Source: Bacteroidales bacterium (lineage in GTDB: Bacteria > Bacteroidota > Bacteroidia > Bacteroidales > UBA12077). Taken from it: DNA of 44,215 bases. The stretch is taken from assembly GCA_027859205.1 (NCBI GenBank), contig JAQIBH010000160.1, positions 1 to 44,215 of the forward strand, given 5' to 3'. The notes below the pieces were generated by a model, which saw nothing but the letters and a program-made list of their open reading frames with translations, did no database searches and was not told the origin of the DNA. Both the position numbers and the translations under genes were made by a program. Shown piece after piece: positions 1 through 8,038 of this stretch. The number at the start of each line of letters is the position of its first letter. The first letter of the stretch is position 1.

Positions 1-58
1 CCAAGAAAAAATAATTTTTGAGAAAAACTTATTTTCTGGATAATCTTTGTTTTAACAT

Positions 59-86
59 GAAAACACTGGGATACAGCTATGTTTTC
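59..86. other. Weak hairpin downstream of the CotH gene
   Basis: GAAAACA at 59-65 pairs with TGTTTTC at 80-86, extended by one T-A pair, around a loop of about 14 nt. It lies 80-105 bp beyond the stop of the minus-strand CotH gene and could end its transcript. The stem is AT-rich and has no clear T-run on the minus strand, so a terminator role is only weakly supported. Confidence 0.2.
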
Positions 87-165
87 ACTAATTATTCAAA
101 AACTTTCGGATGCTAGTGAATTGAAATATAAGAAACATGCTTAATATTTGTTTCATTTTTTCTTA

Positions 166-1545
166 TTATTTGGAATTTATAAATTCTGTTGATATGCTAG
201 TTGTTGCTGTAGTATTTTTAGCTGAAGTTTCAACTAAAACGCTACTTAGAGTTATTCCTGTAGTAATAGGTGCTAATACCTTTGCAGTTGCTTCTCTTTT
301 TTGCACTAACCATTTGTAAGTATTTTGCATGTCTAATTCAAGGCTATTTAAATTTGTTTTACCATATTTATCAACCTTCGACATCTTCATTATATCTTCC
401 CTACAATAGTATGGATAAAGTTCTTGATAGGTTAATTCAAAAACATCTTTCAGTACTGATTCGGAAATTTCTTCGATTACATCTTTAAGCGTTTTAAGGT
501 ATTTTGTATATGTAAATTCATTAGATATTAATTTATAATCAAGAGCATCCTCTGATGAAAATGCTAATTTATCTCCAAAATTTAAATATCGGAAAAAGGC
601 CCCTTCATGAGGACTTTCCATAAATATATCATCATAATCCCAAGGGATAATTCCAAATTTTATGCTATCCCCACCGGCTTTATTGTAAAAGAAGACTTCA
701 TCGGTATAGTCGCGATTTCCAATTAAATAATTGAATGCCATCCATGTAAAGTATTGCTCTACATCGAGAACCTCAGATAACTCCTCAAAATAGCTTTGGT
801 CTTCTTTTTGTATTATTTCATAGTAAATACTTAAAAATGCTTTTTCACATTTCGACTTCATTGTGGTATCATCTCCTGCATAATATGTTTTTTTTATTTC
901 ATGTTGGTAGTCGCGCCGAAGCATAACATTAGTTTTTTCTTTTTTAAATGCATAGTTTTTCGGTTTTTGCAACATTAAATAAATGCCTTGGGTTTTATCA
1001 TTAACAATTACTTCTGTATAAGTGTAAAATAAATTGAAAAAGTTTATATGACTCATTAAATCAAAAGCCACTTTGTTTCTATAATAGTTATGATCCATTG
1101 ATAGGCTTATTAAGTTGAATTTTTTGAATTTATAAATCGTTCCATTTTTAGTAATATCTATCTTATTATTCAACTTAACACTAAAGCTTTTCCTTTTAAA
1201 ATTCATTGAGCTTTTTCCTCTTAACTCAAATTCTTTTACACTCAAAGTATCTTTATTATAAGTTATTAAACAATTTGATAAATAGTTCTTTTCAATATCT
1301 TCAGTCTTTGATAATTTTTTGAAGTCCTTTTTAGACATTGTAATATGAAAAACGTGTTCAATCTTTCTATTTGTAGATATTAGATTTAATTCTTGACTTA
1401 TATTAGAGGAATGGGATATAGTTTCTTTTGTTAAGTGCTTTAGTTTAGACTCTATAGGTGTGTTTTCAGTTTGTGCTTTTATAAAGCAGTTAGGCAAAAC
1501 AAGTAAAGTAATTAAGATTAACTGTTTTAAGAGTAAAGCTTTCAT
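166..1545 (-). CDS. Secreted CotH-family protein (kinase-like fold)
   Basis: 459 residues with an N-terminal signal peptide (hydrophobic residues 8-22, likely cleaved after IKAQ). The CotH signature is visible. A nucleotide-loop-like RGKSSMNFKRKSF lies at 109-121, a GNRDYTDEVFFYN block at 276-288 corresponds to the family's catalytic/metal N-D region, and PWDYDD at 301-306 is the metal-binding element. CotH proteins are atypical kinases; the Bacillus member phosphorylates spore-coat proteins, and exported Bacteroidota members have mostly unknown substrates. The last ~35 residues are rich in Ser and Thr, resembling a linker or a substrate tail, and carry no recognisable T9SS sorting domain. 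The gene is monocistronic and divergent from the DUF3820 gene. Family assignment is fairly secure; substrate and activity are unknown. Confidence 0.75.
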   Translation of the reverse strand: MKALLLKQLILITLLVLPNCFIKAQTENTPIESKLKHLTKETISHSSNISQELNLISTNRKIEHVFHITMSKKDFKKLSKTEDIEKNYLSNCLITYNKDTLSVKEFELRGKSSMNFKRKSFSVKLNNKIDITKNGTIYKFKKFNLISLSMDHNYYRNKVAFDLMSHINFFNLFYTYTEVIVNDKTQGIYLMLQKPKNYAFKKEKTNVMLRRDYQHEIKKTYYAGDDTTMKSKCEKAFLSIYYEIIQKEDQSYFEELSEVLDVEQYFTWMAFNYLIGNRDYTDEVFFYNKAGGDSIKFGIIPWDYDDIFMESPHEGAFFRYLNFGDKLAFSSEDALDYKLISNEFTYTKYLKTLKDVIEEISESVLKDVFELTYQELYPYYCREDIMKMSKVDKYGKTNLNSLELDMQNTYKWLVQKREATAKVLAPITTGITLSSVLVETSAKNTTATTSISTEFINSK

Positions 1546-1867
1546 TAGTGAAGATTTTTGTTTGTCATTAAAAGGATCTCTGCTTATTTCATGCCAAATA
1601 TGTTAACGTGCTGATTGTTTGTAGTTTGTTTGTCAATTATTAATTGGCAGCATGAATGATTTGTTTATAATCGAACACAAATTGTTCATTAACGAACAAT
1701 GTTGTATTTTCAAAGTACTAAAGCAACAAATTGTTTATTTCTTCAAATATTGATAAGAACTCTTGCAACTACAATAGTCAAAAATGCAAATGCAAGCAAT
1801 GTTATTGTAAAAATTAAACTATAATTACACTTTCGAAAAATATAATACTTTTTGTATCGCAAATAAA
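1546..1867. promoter_or_regulatory. Divergent intergenic region with an operator-like palindrome
   Basis: 322 bp between two divergently transcribed genes, so it should hold both promoters. A near-perfect 20-bp palindrome (ATTGTTCATT / AACGAACAAT, one mismatched pair) occupies 1681-1700. It is preceded by another GAACA half-site at about 1674 and followed by GTTG. This looks like a binding site for a dimeric regulator. An imperfect -7-like stretch (TACTTTTTG, one T too many) lies just upstream of the DUF3820 start. No ORF is supported here. Confidence 0.35.
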
Positions 1868-2086
1868 ATGGAAAATCGCAACAAAAATATATTAACAGAT
1901 TTAGTTAAAGTTAGAATGCCTTATGGAAAATTTAAGGGTGTGCTAATGTGCAACTTACCAGAGCCTTATCTTGTTTGGTTTCATTCAAAAGGTTTCCCCG
2001 AAGGCAAGATTGGTGTACTTTTAGCAACAATTTATGAAATAAAGTTAAATGGATTAGAACACTTGCTTACACCTTTAAAAAATTAG
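1868..2086 (+). CDS. Small DUF3820 family protein
   Basis: 72 residues, full length for the DUF3820 (PF12843) family. The family pattern is clear: MPYGKFKG, then the LPEPYLVWF block, then KGFPEGKIG, and the closing NGLEHLL. Such proteins are small, soluble and widespread in Bacteroidota and Gammaproteobacteria. A Pseudomonas relative has been labelled a quorum-sensing-regulated factor, but the biochemical role is not established. There is no signal peptide. The gene stands alone, with more than 300 bp of non-coding DNA on each side. Confidence 0.85.
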   Translation: MENRNKNILTDLVKVRMPYGKFKGVLMCNLPEPYLVWFHSKGFPEGKIGVLLATIYEIKLNGLEHLLTPLKN

Positions 2087-2412
2087 AATTCAAAATAGTG
2101 TAACAACAATATAATAATAAATTAGCTTAAAACGTGTTGATCCTGACAGAATGTTTTATGTTATTATAGGTGATGCAAAAGTTAGGTAAAATGAATTAAA
2201 AAAACTGGTTTAGTTGTTGTTTAAGTACTTAAATGTTAATTTTTAATAAAATGAAATATAAGTGGTTTTATTAAATTGCCACACCTTTTTTTCTTATATT
2301 CGCTTTTACCTAAAAAATTAAGTAATATTATTAAAGTTAAAATTGTGATACAATATTTTAATTTTTATTGTAGATAGTCTTTAAACGTTCGGTAAAGTTT
2401 AAACCTTTTTAA
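2087..2412 (+). promoter_or_regulatory. Upstream region of the hybrid kinase with candidate promoter
   Basis: 326 bp without a convincing ORF. It contains a perfect 14-bp palindrome TTTAAGTACTTAAA at 2220-2233. A possible Bacteroidota promoter has TTG at 2276-2278, a 16-nt spacer, and TATATTCG at 2295-2302, one mismatch from TAnnTTTG. The spacer is slightly shorter than usual. If real, the palindrome lies about 45 bp upstream of the -33 element, a sensible place for an activator or repressor. The call rests on motif similarity only. Confidence 0.3.
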
Positions 2413-5166
2413 ATGAATAATTCTAAATTAAAAATAATACTTCAAGCCTTACCTTTACCATTCTATGTTATTGATTGCAATACTTATAAGGTTGTTGAAA
2501 CAAATCATTCTGATTTAAGGGGTGAAGACATTACGTGTCATAAGCTAATTTATGGATTTGATAAGCCATGCAATGTGCAGGATATCGATAGGGAGTGTTC
2601 ATGCAATGAAGTTTTAAAACAAAAACAAAAAGTAGAAATTATTCAAAAGTCTAATATTGAAAATGAAAATAAAGTATTTAAAGTAATTGCAAATCCAATT
2701 TTTGATACAAATAATAAAATAACTCATATTCTAGCACAATACATTGATTACTCAGATGAATTTGGTTTGCAAAATAAAATTGGAGAACAAAATAATGAGC
2801 TGAAAGCTCAAAATGAAGAATTTGAAACAATAAATGAAGAATTAAAAGAAAGTGAAAATAAAATCCGGAATATATTAGAAAATAGTACAAATGTTTTCTA
2901 TCAGCATACTAACGATCACGTAATAACATATTTGAGCCCACAAATATTTAATATTATTGGTTATACAGTAAATGAAGCCTTGGTAAAATGGACTGATTTA
3001 GTTTCTGATAATCCAATAAATACAGAGGCATTAAATAAAACAGAAATTGCAATACGAACAGGTGAAACACTGCATCCATATGAAATTGAGTTGATTCATA
3101 AAAATGGCAGAAAAGTCTGGGCTGAAGTTCATGAAGCACCACTTGTTGAAAATGGTAAAACAACATCAATTGTAGGATCTCTTACCGATATTACAGAAAG
3201 AAAGGCCGCTGAACTTGCTCACAAAAAAAGCGAAGAGCTTTATCGTAGATTATTCCATTCTTCTACAATAGGGGTGGTTATATCAACATTAGATGGCAAA
3301 ATCTTTACTGCCAATGAAACTATTTGTGTAGCATTGGGCTACACTTATGAAGAGTTTCTTGATGTTAAGCTAGAGGAATTCTTTAGTGAAACTAGGGAGA
3401 TAGAAAAGTTACTTAATTTTATAAAGCAAAAGGGTAAAGTAAATAATTTCCAATCTGAAATGCTTACCAAAAATGGTAAAACCTTATGGGGCCAATTTTC
3501 AATACAACTAATTCAAATCCAAAATGTAGAACATTTAATTACAATAATTACAGACGTAACTAAACAAAAAGAAGCTGAAATAGCTCTTAAAGAAAGTGGC
3601 AAACAATTTAAGGCTTATATCGAATCATCGCCCTTGCCAATATTTATTGTTAATAAAGAAGGTCAGTATGAATATGCAAATAAAGCCGTAGCTAAATTAT
3701 TGGGTTATACTTTAAAAGATATTTATAATATGACAATTGCTGATGTGATTGTTGTTCCTAAAAAAGAGAACATATTTCATAATTTTAATGAATTAAAAAG
3801 AGATGGTGTATTAGTTGGAAGAGAAACAAAATACAAAACTAAATCTGGTGGAACTGTTGATTTAATTATTGATGCTGTAAAAATATCAGAAAATCAATAT
3901 ATTACTTATTGTACAGATATAACAGAAATTAAAAAAATTCAACACGACTTAAAAGAAAAAAATGAACAATATTATGCTTTAAACGAAGAGCTTGAAGAGA
4001 ATATTGAACGTATACAACGTTTTAATGAAGAGCTAAGTAAGGCTAAAGAAAAAGCTGAAGAAAGTGATCGTTTAAAGTCTGCCTTTCTAGCAAACATGAG
4101 TCATGAAATAAGAACCCCATTAAACGGAATTTTAGGTTTTTCAGCATTACTACATAAAAAGGATATTTCAAAGGAATCTTATGAGCGATACGTATCAATA
4201 ATCGAGGGTAGTGGGAAGCGATTATTATCTGTCGTTAACGATATATTTGATATTTCTTTAATTCATGCAGATCAAATGAAAATTGAAGAAAAGTCATTTG
4301 GAATTAATCTTTTACTTGATGAGGTGTTTGCTTTTTATCAGACGGTTAGGAAAGAGGAAATTAAAAATATTGCTTTTGAATTAGTGAAAAATTCAGATAT
4401 CGAGATTATTATTTATAATGATCAGTACCGGCTACATCAGGTATTTAAGAATTTAATAGAAAACGCATTTAAGTTTACTTCAAAAGGTAAAATAGAATAT
4501 GGTTATTTACCAATCAAAGAAAATGAAGTAACTTTTTATGTAAAAGATACCGGAATAGGAATTCCAAGTGAATATAGAGATGCAATTTTTAGTTCGTTTC
4601 GGCAGGTAAATGAAACATCAACACGCGACTACGAAGGGGCAGGACTTGGTTTATCTATTTCTTCGGGTTTGGTTGAAAGAATGGGTGGTAAAATATGGTT
4701 AGAATCAGAAGAGAAAAAAGGTACAACCTTTTATTTCACTTTACCAATTAAGAAATTAAATATCGAGATTAGTAAAGATTTAAGTGAAAATGCACTTGAC
4801 AATAAAAAAATATTAATTGTTGAAGATGATTCGATTAGTTACGAATATTTAAAAACACTTTTACAGGATTATGGAAAATGCGGGATAATACAAACTTCAA
4901 ATGGAGAAGATGCGCTGAAAATTCTTGAGTTGAATAAAATTGATTTAGTTTTTATGGATATTAGATTACCAGGTATAAATGGACATGAAACTACAAAACG
5001 AATTAGGAAAACTGATAAAGATATAATGATTATTGCTCAAACGGCATTTGCGTCGCAAAAGGATTTGCAAGAATCTATTAAAGCAGGTTGTAACGATTAT
5101 ATGACTAAACCTATTAAAAAAGAAAACTTAATTGAAATTATAAATAAATATTTAATTACATCATAA
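2413..5166 (+). CDS. Cytoplasmic multi-PAS hybrid sensor histidine kinase
   Basis: 917 residues with no membrane segment or signal peptide. Domain order: a PAS-like domain (about 1-115) with a cysteine cluster (C42, C53, C62, C64 in the pattern C..PC..CSC); a coiled coil (about 118-152); three further PAS domains (about 150-265, 275-390, 395-510); a coiled coil (510-555); HisKA with phospho-acceptor His564 in the [12 protein letters not shown] block; HATPase with N, DTGIGIP and GAGLGLS boxes; and a C-terminal receiver with acidic pair D805/D806, phospho-acceptor D849 (FMDIRLPG) and K899 (MTKP). All catalytic residues are present. The cysteine pattern suggests a thiol, metal or redox input to the first PAS. 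It is followed by a bacteriohemerythrin and a putative Fe-S flavoprotein, which fits oxygen, NO or redox sensing. No separate DNA-binding regulator is adjacent. Confidence 0.9.
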   Translation: MNNSKLKIILQALPLPFYVIDCNTYKVVETNHSDLRGEDITCHKLIYGFDKPCNVQDIDRECSCNEVLKQKQKVEIIQKSNIENENKVFKVIANPIFDTNNKITHILAQYIDYSDEFGLQNKIGEQNNELKAQNEEFETINEELKESENKIRNILENSTNVFYQHTNDHVITYLSPQIFNIIGYTVNEALVKWTDLVSDNPINTEALNKTEIAIRTGETLHPYEIELIHKNGRKVWAEVHEAPLVENGKTTSIVGSLTDITERKAAELAHKKSEELYRRLFHSSTIGVVISTLDGKIFTANETICVALGYTYEEFLDVKLEEFFSETREIEKLLNFIKQKGKVNNFQSEMLTKNGKTLWGQFSIQLIQIQNVEHLITIITDVTKQKEAEIALKESGKQFKAYIESSPLPIFIVNKEGQYEYANKAVAKLLGYTLKDIYNMTIADVIVVPKKENIFHNFNELKRDGVLVGRETKYKTKSGGTVDLIIDAVKISENQYITYCTDITEIKKIQHDLKEKNEQYYALNEELEENIERIQRFNEELSKAKEKAEESDRLKSAFLANMSHEIRTPLNGILGFSALLHKKDISKESYERYVSIIEGSGKRLLSVVNDIFDISLIHADQMKIEEKSFGINLLLDEVFAFYQTVRKEEIKNIAFELVKNSDIEIIIYNDQYRLHQVFKNLIENAFKFTSKGKIEYGYLPIKENEVTFYVKDTGIGIPSEYRDAIFSSFRQVNETSTRDYEGAGLGLSISSGLVERMGGKIWLESEEKKGTTFYFTLPIKKLNIEISKDLSENALDNKKILIVEDDSISYEYLKTLLQDYGKCGIIQTSNGEDALKILELNKIDLVFMDIRLPGINGHETTKRIRKTDKDIMIIAQTAFASQKDLQESIKAGCNDYMTKPIKKENLIEIINKYLITS

Positions 5167-5325
5167 TTATCAGAGATGTAGTTCTGTTTTAATTGGTTAT
5201 TCTATCGTGTAAAGATTAAAAATAAAGAAACCTCTATCAAACTTCAAAACATCATTTTTCTTTTATACTAATTCAAAAACACTATTTTTACTCATGATTT
5301 CTAAAATCTGTTATTCAAAGAAAAT

Positions 5326-5730
5326 ATGGAAATAATACAATGGTCAGAAAAATACTCAGTTGGAATAAAAAAAATTGACAATCAGCACAAAGGAATAGTT
5401 GTGCTTATAAATGAGCTTTTTAACTTAATGTCCCAAGGTAAAGCAAAGGATAGCATGAACGAGATTTTTAATCAACTAACAGACTATACGAAAAAGCATT
5501 TTTATACAGAAGAAGCAATGCTAATAAAATTTGCTTATTATGATTACACGCAACATAAAGAAGAACATAAAAAATTTATTTCAAAATTAACTGACCTTCA
5601 TAAGGATTTTGACAAAGGTAAAGTCACAATTTCGATTGAGATACTTAATTTCTTAAAAGATTGGCTAATAAATCATATACTTATTTCTGATAATAAATAT
5701 GCTCCCTTTATTTTAAAGCAAGATTTTTAA
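5326..5730 (+). CDS. Bacteriohemerythrin
   Basis: 134 residues, a complete single-domain hemerythrin. All seven expected di-iron ligands are visible: H21 (in DNQH), H58 and E62 (KHFYTEE), H77 and H81 (QHKEEH), H117 (NH) and D122. The opening W6 and the VGI..ID block are typical. Bacterial members bind O2 reversibly at a carboxylate-bridged di-iron site and act as O2 stores, carriers, or sensors when fused to signalling domains. This one is free-standing and cytoplasmic. It lies 159 bp after the PAS kinase and 50 bp before the SCP2-flavoprotein gene, all on one strand, which suggests a shared redox or oxygen theme. Family assignment is secure; physiological role is inferred. Confidence 0.93.
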   Translation: MEIIQWSEKYSVGIKKIDNQHKGIVVLINELFNLMSQGKAKDSMNEIFNQLTDYTKKHFYTEEAMLIKFAYYDYTQHKEEHKKFISKLTDLHKDFDKGKVTISIEILNFLKDWLINHILISDNKYAPFILKQDF

Positions 5731-5780
5731 AACATAATGATATAGCGAAATAAAATCTACATTTATTAATTGCTTATTCT

Positions 5781-6923
5781 ATGAAAGAAATACTGTCACC
5801 TAAATCCGTTATGGAGAAAATGGTCGATAAATTACAAAAATTGTATTTAAATCACGATCAAAAAGCAGAAGGAATAATTCAATTTCATTTAAAGCATAAT
5901 AGTGAAAGTATTGATTGTTTTATACAATCAGATTTTGAAAATTTAATATTAAAAGAAGGTGTTGCCGAAAATCCCACTGTAACAGTTAAATCATCATTCT
6001 ATAATTGGTTAGATCTTGCAGGTGGGAAGTTGAATCCCGTTTTTGGTGTTATGACGGGTAAACTTAAATTTAGAGGCGATACGTCGTTTTTTAACATTTT
6101 ACCACAAAAATCATTGAATGGAGATTTTTTTGTACCATCTGATCCAGTTACAAAATTTGAAAAGAATCCAATAAAACATTGGAAAAAACCACGCAAGGTT
6201 ATTGTATTAAGTGCTTCTCCCAGAGGAGAAAAGGGCTATACTGATTTTTATTTAAAACCGTTTATCGAGGGGATGAAAAAAGAGACTGAAGTTGAACTTA
6301 TTCATTTAAATCAATATAAAATAAATTCATGCACTGGTTGTTTCTCCTGTTGGATGAACGTACCAGGACAATGTATTTATGAAAATAAAGATGATTTTCA
6401 TATTCTCGCAGAGAAAATGTTCGAAGCGGATGTGACGGTTTATGCATTTCCTATATATGCTGATGGAATGCCTGGCATTTTAAAAAATTACTTTGATCGA
6501 TCTGTAAGTCGTGCATATCCTTATATGATCGAAGGAATGAAACGAGTTCGACATCCGCGCCGATATATAAATGAAAATCATTCCATGTTAATATTCTCCA
6601 TTTGTGGGTTTTTCGAAATGATTAATTTTGAACCTGTTCGCGCCTATTTTAAGGCACTTGCTCATAATAGGCATACACCTATTGTTGGCGAGATATATAG
6701 AACTACAGCTGTTGGTTTATATAGTAATCCTTTTGCATTTAAAAAATTAAATAATATTTTAAGTGCACTTGAAAACGCTGGAGAAGAGATCATTGAGCAT
6801 GGAAAAATAAAACAAAAAACACAAAAAATAATTAATCTGAAATTTGGTAATAGAAAAAGCGATCTAGTAAGAATTAATGAATGGTGGAATGAGAAAAAGG
6901 GAAGTAAAGACACTAATTATTAG
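5781..6923 (+). CDS. SCP2 domain fused to an iron-sulfur flavoprotein-like NAD(P)H:FMN oxidoreductase
   Basis: 380 residues. The first ~125 resemble an SCP2 sterol-carrier fold, including the SFYNWLDLAGGKLNP and GVMTGKLKFRGD helices lining a hydrophobic cavity. After a short linker, a flavodoxin-like domain begins at about 138 (VIVLSASPRGEKGYT, an FMN phosphate-binding loop). It carries C184, C187, C190 and C198 in the spacing CX2CX2CX7C, the compact cluster motif of the Isf family that binds [4Fe-4S] next to FMN, then AFPIYADGMPGILKNYFDR. I infer a reductase acting on a lipid-like or hydrophobic substrate held by the SCP2 domain. Start choice: ATG 50 bp after the hemerythrin gene. It could instead be a plain flavodoxin-family reductase without a cluster. 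Confidence 0.75.
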   Translation: MKEILSPKSVMEKMVDKLQKLYLNHDQKAEGIIQFHLKHNSESIDCFIQSDFENLILKEGVAENPTVTVKSSFYNWLDLAGGKLNPVFGVMTGKLKFRGDTSFFNILPQKSLNGDFFVPSDPVTKFEKNPIKHWKKPRKVIVLSASPRGEKGYTDFYLKPFIEGMKKETEVELIHLNQYKINSCTGCFSCWMNVPGQCIYENKDDFHILAEKMFEADVTVYAFPIYADGMPGILKNYFDRSVSRAYPYMIEGMKRVRHPRRYINENHSMLIFSICGFFEMINFEPVRAYFKALAHNRHTPIVGEIYRTTAVGLYSNPFAFKKLNNILSALENAGEEIIEHGKIKQKTQKIINLKFGNRKSDLVRINEWWNEKKGSKDTNY

Positions 6924-6961
6924 TCAAAGTACTAGAAATATAATTAATATAATTCTCTGAA

Positions 6962-7711
6962 CTATTTATCGTATTTTCCCTGTTGGAATTCTTTTAAAGG
7001 ATCAATATTTAGAAATTTTGATAGCCACTTTACCCCAAAATAAAATGGGATTGTATCTACAAGTGCCGAAACCATTTTAAACATATAATTAGATGCAATA
7101 AGCATAAATAAAAATGAAAAAACGTGAGTCTCAGGATGGAGATCAATTGCTTTAGCACCATAATACGTAATTAATACAACAGCCAAAGAATCTATCAACT
7201 GACTTATAAGAGTAGAACCATTATTTCTTAACCATAAGTGTTTTCCCTTAGTTAAATTCTTTAAAAAATGGAAGATTCGAACGTCAACAAACTGTGCAGT
7301 TAAATAGGCTATCATGGAAGCAGCTGTTGCACCAAAAGTTAATTCTCTTATTCTAAAAAAAGCATCACTATTCATTTGCGGATCCTCAGGTAATTTCCCA
7401 GCAAACCATAATATAAACAAAACCCATCCATTCATTAATAAACCAACCCATACAACCATATTGGCTCTTTTCCTGCCATACAATTCACTAATAAAGTCAG
7501 TACATAAAAAAGTAATAGGATAAGGTAAAACACCAACAAAAACCATAAAAGGAATTTTCACCCCATTAAAGTTAAAAGATAGATCAATCAATCGTGAAAG
7601 ACCCAAAATGTTTAGCATTGCTAGTGATCCAACAAATAATCCTGAAAGAATAACAAACACAAATTCTCTTCTAATTTTGTACTTATCTTCCGAAACGGTT
7701 TCTGTAAACAT
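6962..7711 (-). CDS. yhhQ: Queuosine precursor transporter (VUT/QPTR family)
   Basis: 249 residues with about six hydrophobic segments. Family blocks are visible: LPYPITFLCTDFISELYGRKRAN at about 61-83 and, further on, AQFVDVRIFHFLK with LWLRNNGSTLISQLIDS. These match the YhhQ/DUF165 (PF02592) integral membrane family that imports queuine-pathway bases such as preQ0 and preQ1 for tRNA modification. Length is normal. The gene is convergent with the SCP2-flavoprotein gene (38 bp apart) and divergent from the large seven-gene operon. No preQ1 riboswitch consensus was recognised in the AT-rich leader. Confidence 0.9.
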   Translation of the reverse strand: MFTETVSEDKYKIRREFVFVILSGLFVGSLAMLNILGLSRLIDLSFNFNGVKIPFMVFVGVLPYPITFLCTDFISELYGRKRANMVVWVGLLMNGWVLFILWFAGKLPEDPQMNSDAFFRIRELTFGATAASMIAYLTAQFVDVRIFHFLKNLTKGKHLWLRNNGSTLISQLIDSLAVVLITYYGAKAIDLHPETHVFSFLFMLIASNYMFKMVSALVDTIPFYFGVKWLSKFLNIDPLKEFQQGKYDK

Positions 7712-8038
7712 ATTTTTTTCTTAATATAATTATAAAGATATATACATTTTAATTAATTATCAATTAGTATATTATAATATTTGTTTTAATTCATAGTTTA
7801 TATAAGCCTTTTAATTAACAAAAGGAGCGATATGTATGTTTATTTGAACGTTTAAAATTTGGATAATTTTTTTGTTAACAAGCATTTATTAATAACTTAT
7901 TCCTATTATATAGTGTTTTTTTAAAAGATTCAGTATTTTTAGTAATTAGATTGTTTTACAAAATAAATTTAGAAATACTTTTTTGTGTTGATAATTATAT
8001 GATTAATTAGTATATTAGACATTTAAATTCAGATCTGT
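7712..8038. promoter_or_regulatory. Divergent AT-rich region upstream of the seven-gene operon
   Basis: 327 bp between yhhQ (minus) and the first gene of the long operon (plus). It is extremely AT-rich. A small hairpin (CCTTTT at 7807-7812, AAAAGG at 7820-7825) overlaps an AAGGAG box followed by a 7-codon ORF, probably meaningless. A -7-like stretch TACTTTTTTG at about 7976-7985 is two T's longer than TAnnTTTG. No promoter is assigned with confidence, although the operon promoter must lie here or nearby. Confidence 0.3.

Noticed and set aside
137-319. Plus-strand 60-residue ORF over the end of the CotH gene
   Set aside because: It is antisense to a well-supported gene and has no recognisable protein pattern.
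7712-7800. preQ1 riboswitch upstream of yhhQ
   Set aside because: I looked for the preQ1-I core (C-rich loop with A-rich tail) on the minus strand; the leader is nearly pure A/T and does not show it.
7814-7855. AAGGAG box followed by a 7-codon ORF upstream of the big operon
   Set aside because: Too short, in extremely AT-rich DNA, and Bacteroidota rarely rely on such ribosome binding sites. No leader-peptide logic (repeated codons plus attenuator) is visible.
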